Translations under genes and position numbers: made by a program
Shown: piece after piece, positions 63,201 to 64,000 of the stretch
Layout: each line of letters opens with the position of its first letter
How positions within the stretch are numbered: the stretch's first letter is position 1
The notes under the pieces: model-generated
What the model was told of the DNA's origin: nothing
What the model saw: only the letters and a program-made list of their open reading frames with translations
The model's database searches: none
Source of the DNA: Bacteroides sp.
Lineage (GTDB): Bacteria > Bacteroidota > Bacteroidia > Bacteroidales > Bacteroidaceae
Direction: 5' to 3'
NCBI GenBank assembly: GCA_017471925.1
Contig: JAFURM010000040.1
Location: 1 to 64,000 of the forward strand
Length of the DNA: 64,000 nt

Positions 63201-63292
63201 TCCACGGTAAACCCTTTCTTTTGCAGGAACTCAACGGCAGTCGTGATTCCCACATTCAAATCTCTTGTTACTTTATTTAACCTTATCGTCAT
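60275..63292 (-). CDS. infB: Translation initiation factor IF-2
   Basis: 1005 residues from the ATG complementary to 63290-63292 ([20 protein letters not shown]); eight codons further upstream are also open. A long Pro/Glu/Lys/Ala-rich linker occupies about 60-390. Then the IF2_N-like helix region and the G domain: [54 protein letters not shown]-terminal domains carry [17 protein letters not shown]. Delivers initiator tRNA to the 30S subunit. Follows nusA by 10 bases. Confidence 0.97.
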   Translation of the reverse strand: MTIRLNKVTRDLNVGITTAVEFLQKKGFTVEANPNTKITDEQFELLKKEFSNDKDLKQKSERFSQERQNLARKATAGVDGYKPATDASKVEEIKTVIPEEARPKFKPVGKIDLDNLNRRPAVVEKSAGKPSVATPAPKQETPAQPAATVEVKEEVKPEVKVEVETPKVEEKPVAPAETPEAVRPKTVEPAAKTVQEEPVVSQPAPAQQPAEASQPAKEQPAKEQPAETPAGEEPKKEEEVFKLRKPEFVSKINVIGQIDLAALNQSTRPKKKSKEEKKREREEKEKQRQDQRKQMKEAIIKEIRREDSKKEGKENAENGKKKRNRINKEKVDINNASNFQKGGNERPKSNKEQQGSGKKNKDRFKKVPVKQEVSEEDVAKQVKETLARLTSKGKNKGAKYRKEKREQAADRMNELASQELADSKILKLTEFVTANELANMMDISVTQVISTCMSVGLMVSINQRLDAETINLVAEEFGFKTEYVSAEVAQAIEEEQDREEDLQPRAPIVTVMGHVDHGKTSLLDYIRKANVIAGEAGGITQHIGAYHVTLEDGRKITFLDTPGHEAFTAMRARGAKVTDIAIIIVAADDNVMPQTKEAINHAMAAGVPIVFAINQIDKPAANPDKIKEELAAMNFLVEDWGGKYQSQDISAKKGLGVEELMEKVLLEAEMLELKANPDRKATGSIIESSLDKGRGYVATVLVSNGTLKVGDIVLAGTHYGRVKAMFNERNQRIQQAAPAEPALILGLNGAPAAGDTFHVIETDQEAREIANKREQLQREQGLRTQKMLTLDEVGRRLALGDFHELNVIVKGDVDGSVEALSDSLIKLSTEQIQVNVIHKGVGQISESDVTLAAASDAIIVGFQVRPSGAAAKMAEQEGVDIRKYSVIYDAIEEVKAAMEGMLAPTLKEQVTATIEVREVFNISKVGLVAGAMVKTGKVKRSDKARLIRDGIVIFTGSINALKRFKDDVKEVGTNFECGISLTACNDIKVNDIIETFEEIEVKQTL

Positions 63293-63302
63293 GATCCGTT
63301 TT

Positions 63303-64000
63303 TTATTCTTCTTCAAACTCTTGTCTCAAAATGCGCAGCACCTCGTCTACGGTCTCTTCCTCCAGGTCGGTCTTCTCTATCAACATTTCACGGGGAGCAT
63401 TCAGTACAGACTTGGCGGTATCGATGCCGATGGCCTTGATGGCATCAATCACCCAATCGTCGATTTCGTCACGGAACTCATCCAGATAGATATCCTCGTC
63501 CTGCGTGCTTTCGTCCAGTTCGCGGAACACGTCGATGGTATATTCGGTCAGCATGCTGGCCAGTTTGATGTTCAGTCCGCCCTTACCGATGGCCAAGGAG
63601 ACCTCTTCGGGCTTCAGGAACACCTCGGCCTTGCGCTCTTCCTCGTTCAGGCGGATAGAGGAGATTTTGGCGGGACTCAGGGCACGCTGGATGAAGAGCT
63701 GGGTGTTGGACGTATAGTTGATGACGTCGATGTTCTCATTGCGCAGCTCGCGCACGATGCCATGAATGCGGCTGCCCTTCACGCCCACGCAGGCTCCTAC
63801 GGGGTCGATGCGGTCGTCATAGCTCTCCACGGCAATCTTGGCACGCTCGCCCGGGATGCGGGCAATCTTGCGGATGGTGATGAGTCCGTCATTGATTTCG
63901 GGCACTTCCATCTCGAACAGGCGTTGCAGGAAGACGGGCGACGTGCGGCTCAGGATAATCTTCGGATTGTTGTTCTTGTTGTCCACGCGGGCCACTACGG
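63303..64000 (-). CDS. nusA: Transcription termination/antitermination factor NusA, C-terminal part
   Basis: 232 codons are visible and the frame continues past the right edge, so the N-terminal RNA-polymerase-binding and S1 domains are missing. KH1 is seen in [19 protein letters not shown] and KH2 in [37 protein letters not shown] is the usual NusA stretch. The C-terminus is an acidic helical tail ([20 protein letters not shown]). Promoter outside the window; downstream genes infB, cvpA and sufBCDS follow with small gaps. Confidence 0.95.
   Translation of the reverse strand, partial: VVARVDNKNNNPKIILSRTSPVFLQRLFEMEVPEINDGLITIRKIARIPGERAKIAVESYDDRIDPVGACVGVKGSRIHGIVRELRNENIDVINYTSNTQLFIQRALSPAKISSIRLNEEERKAEVFLKPEEVSLAIGKGGLNIKLASMLTEYTIDVFRELDESTQDEDIYLDEFRDEIDDWVIDAIKAIGIDTAKSVLNAPREMLIEKTDLEEETVDEVLRILRQEFEEE

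Overview
The window looks like chromosomal DNA from a member of the Bacteroidales, most likely Bacteroides or a close relative in the Bacteroidaceae. The signs are promoter boxes of the form TAnnTTTG in front of most transcription units, almost no Shine-Dalgarno use, many lipoproteins and outer-membrane beta-barrels, a fused SecDF, a TypA/BipA GTPase, and operon orders typical of the phylum (ftsX-DUF3098-uppP-truB-queA-folK; nusA-infB-cvpA-sufBCDS). Both ends cut a gene: a large DNA methyltransferase/restriction protein on the left and nusA on the right. I see no rRNA, tRNA, CRISPR array, insertion sequence or prophage.

Layout. 1-585 holds the N-terminal part of an MmeI/YeeA-type DNA methyltransferase with a long palindromic leader. 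1144-5617 carries a thioredoxin-like lipoprotein, a tRNA-dihydrouridine synthase, an SDR oxidoreductase and a DUF5723 outer-membrane protein. 5618-6570 is a gene-free stretch packed with repeats and palindromes. 6571-13552 carries pnp, a TlpA-like lipoprotein without redox cysteines, greA-HIT, and glyS with an FKBP lipoprotein. 13667-21022 is a compact six-gene minus-strand operon (sodium symporter, glycosyltransferase, DUF4922, SpoIID, AmpG, BadF kinase) that reads as peptidoglycan or amino-sugar salvage. 21293-29248 carries two overlapping rhomboid genes, a membrane-anchored EEP hydrolase, an M3 peptidase and secDF. 29933-35072 is the ftsX-to-folK operon. 35306-45323 carries a DUF3857 protein, metK, rpsO, typA, a nitroreductase lipoprotein, a small lipoprotein, pckA and upp. 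45417-49717 pairs a TPR membrane regulator with a TonB-type barrel. 49820-54750 holds an XRE-cupin regulator, mtnN-luxS (AI-2 and SAH recycling, functionally tied to metK) and a YfhO membrane protein. 54832-64000 is nusA-infB-cvpA-sufB-sufC-sufD-sufS.

Most coding content is ordinary. The unusual material is between genes: (i) three arrays with a 22-bp period, two of them made of sites with dyad symmetry around ACATGT; (ii) two distant copies of a 23-bp repeat family; (iii) hairpins built on GGCACGGATGACACGGAT that sit mainly between convergent genes; (iv) a cluster of TGTGTCAC half-sites and palindromes in 5.85-6.43 kb; (v) heptamer tracts at four loci; (vi) an intrinsic terminator inside the greA leader; and (vii) a roughly 165-bp imperfect palindrome in the leader of the methyltransferase gene. 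I could run no searches or folding, so family names rest on motifs read by eye.
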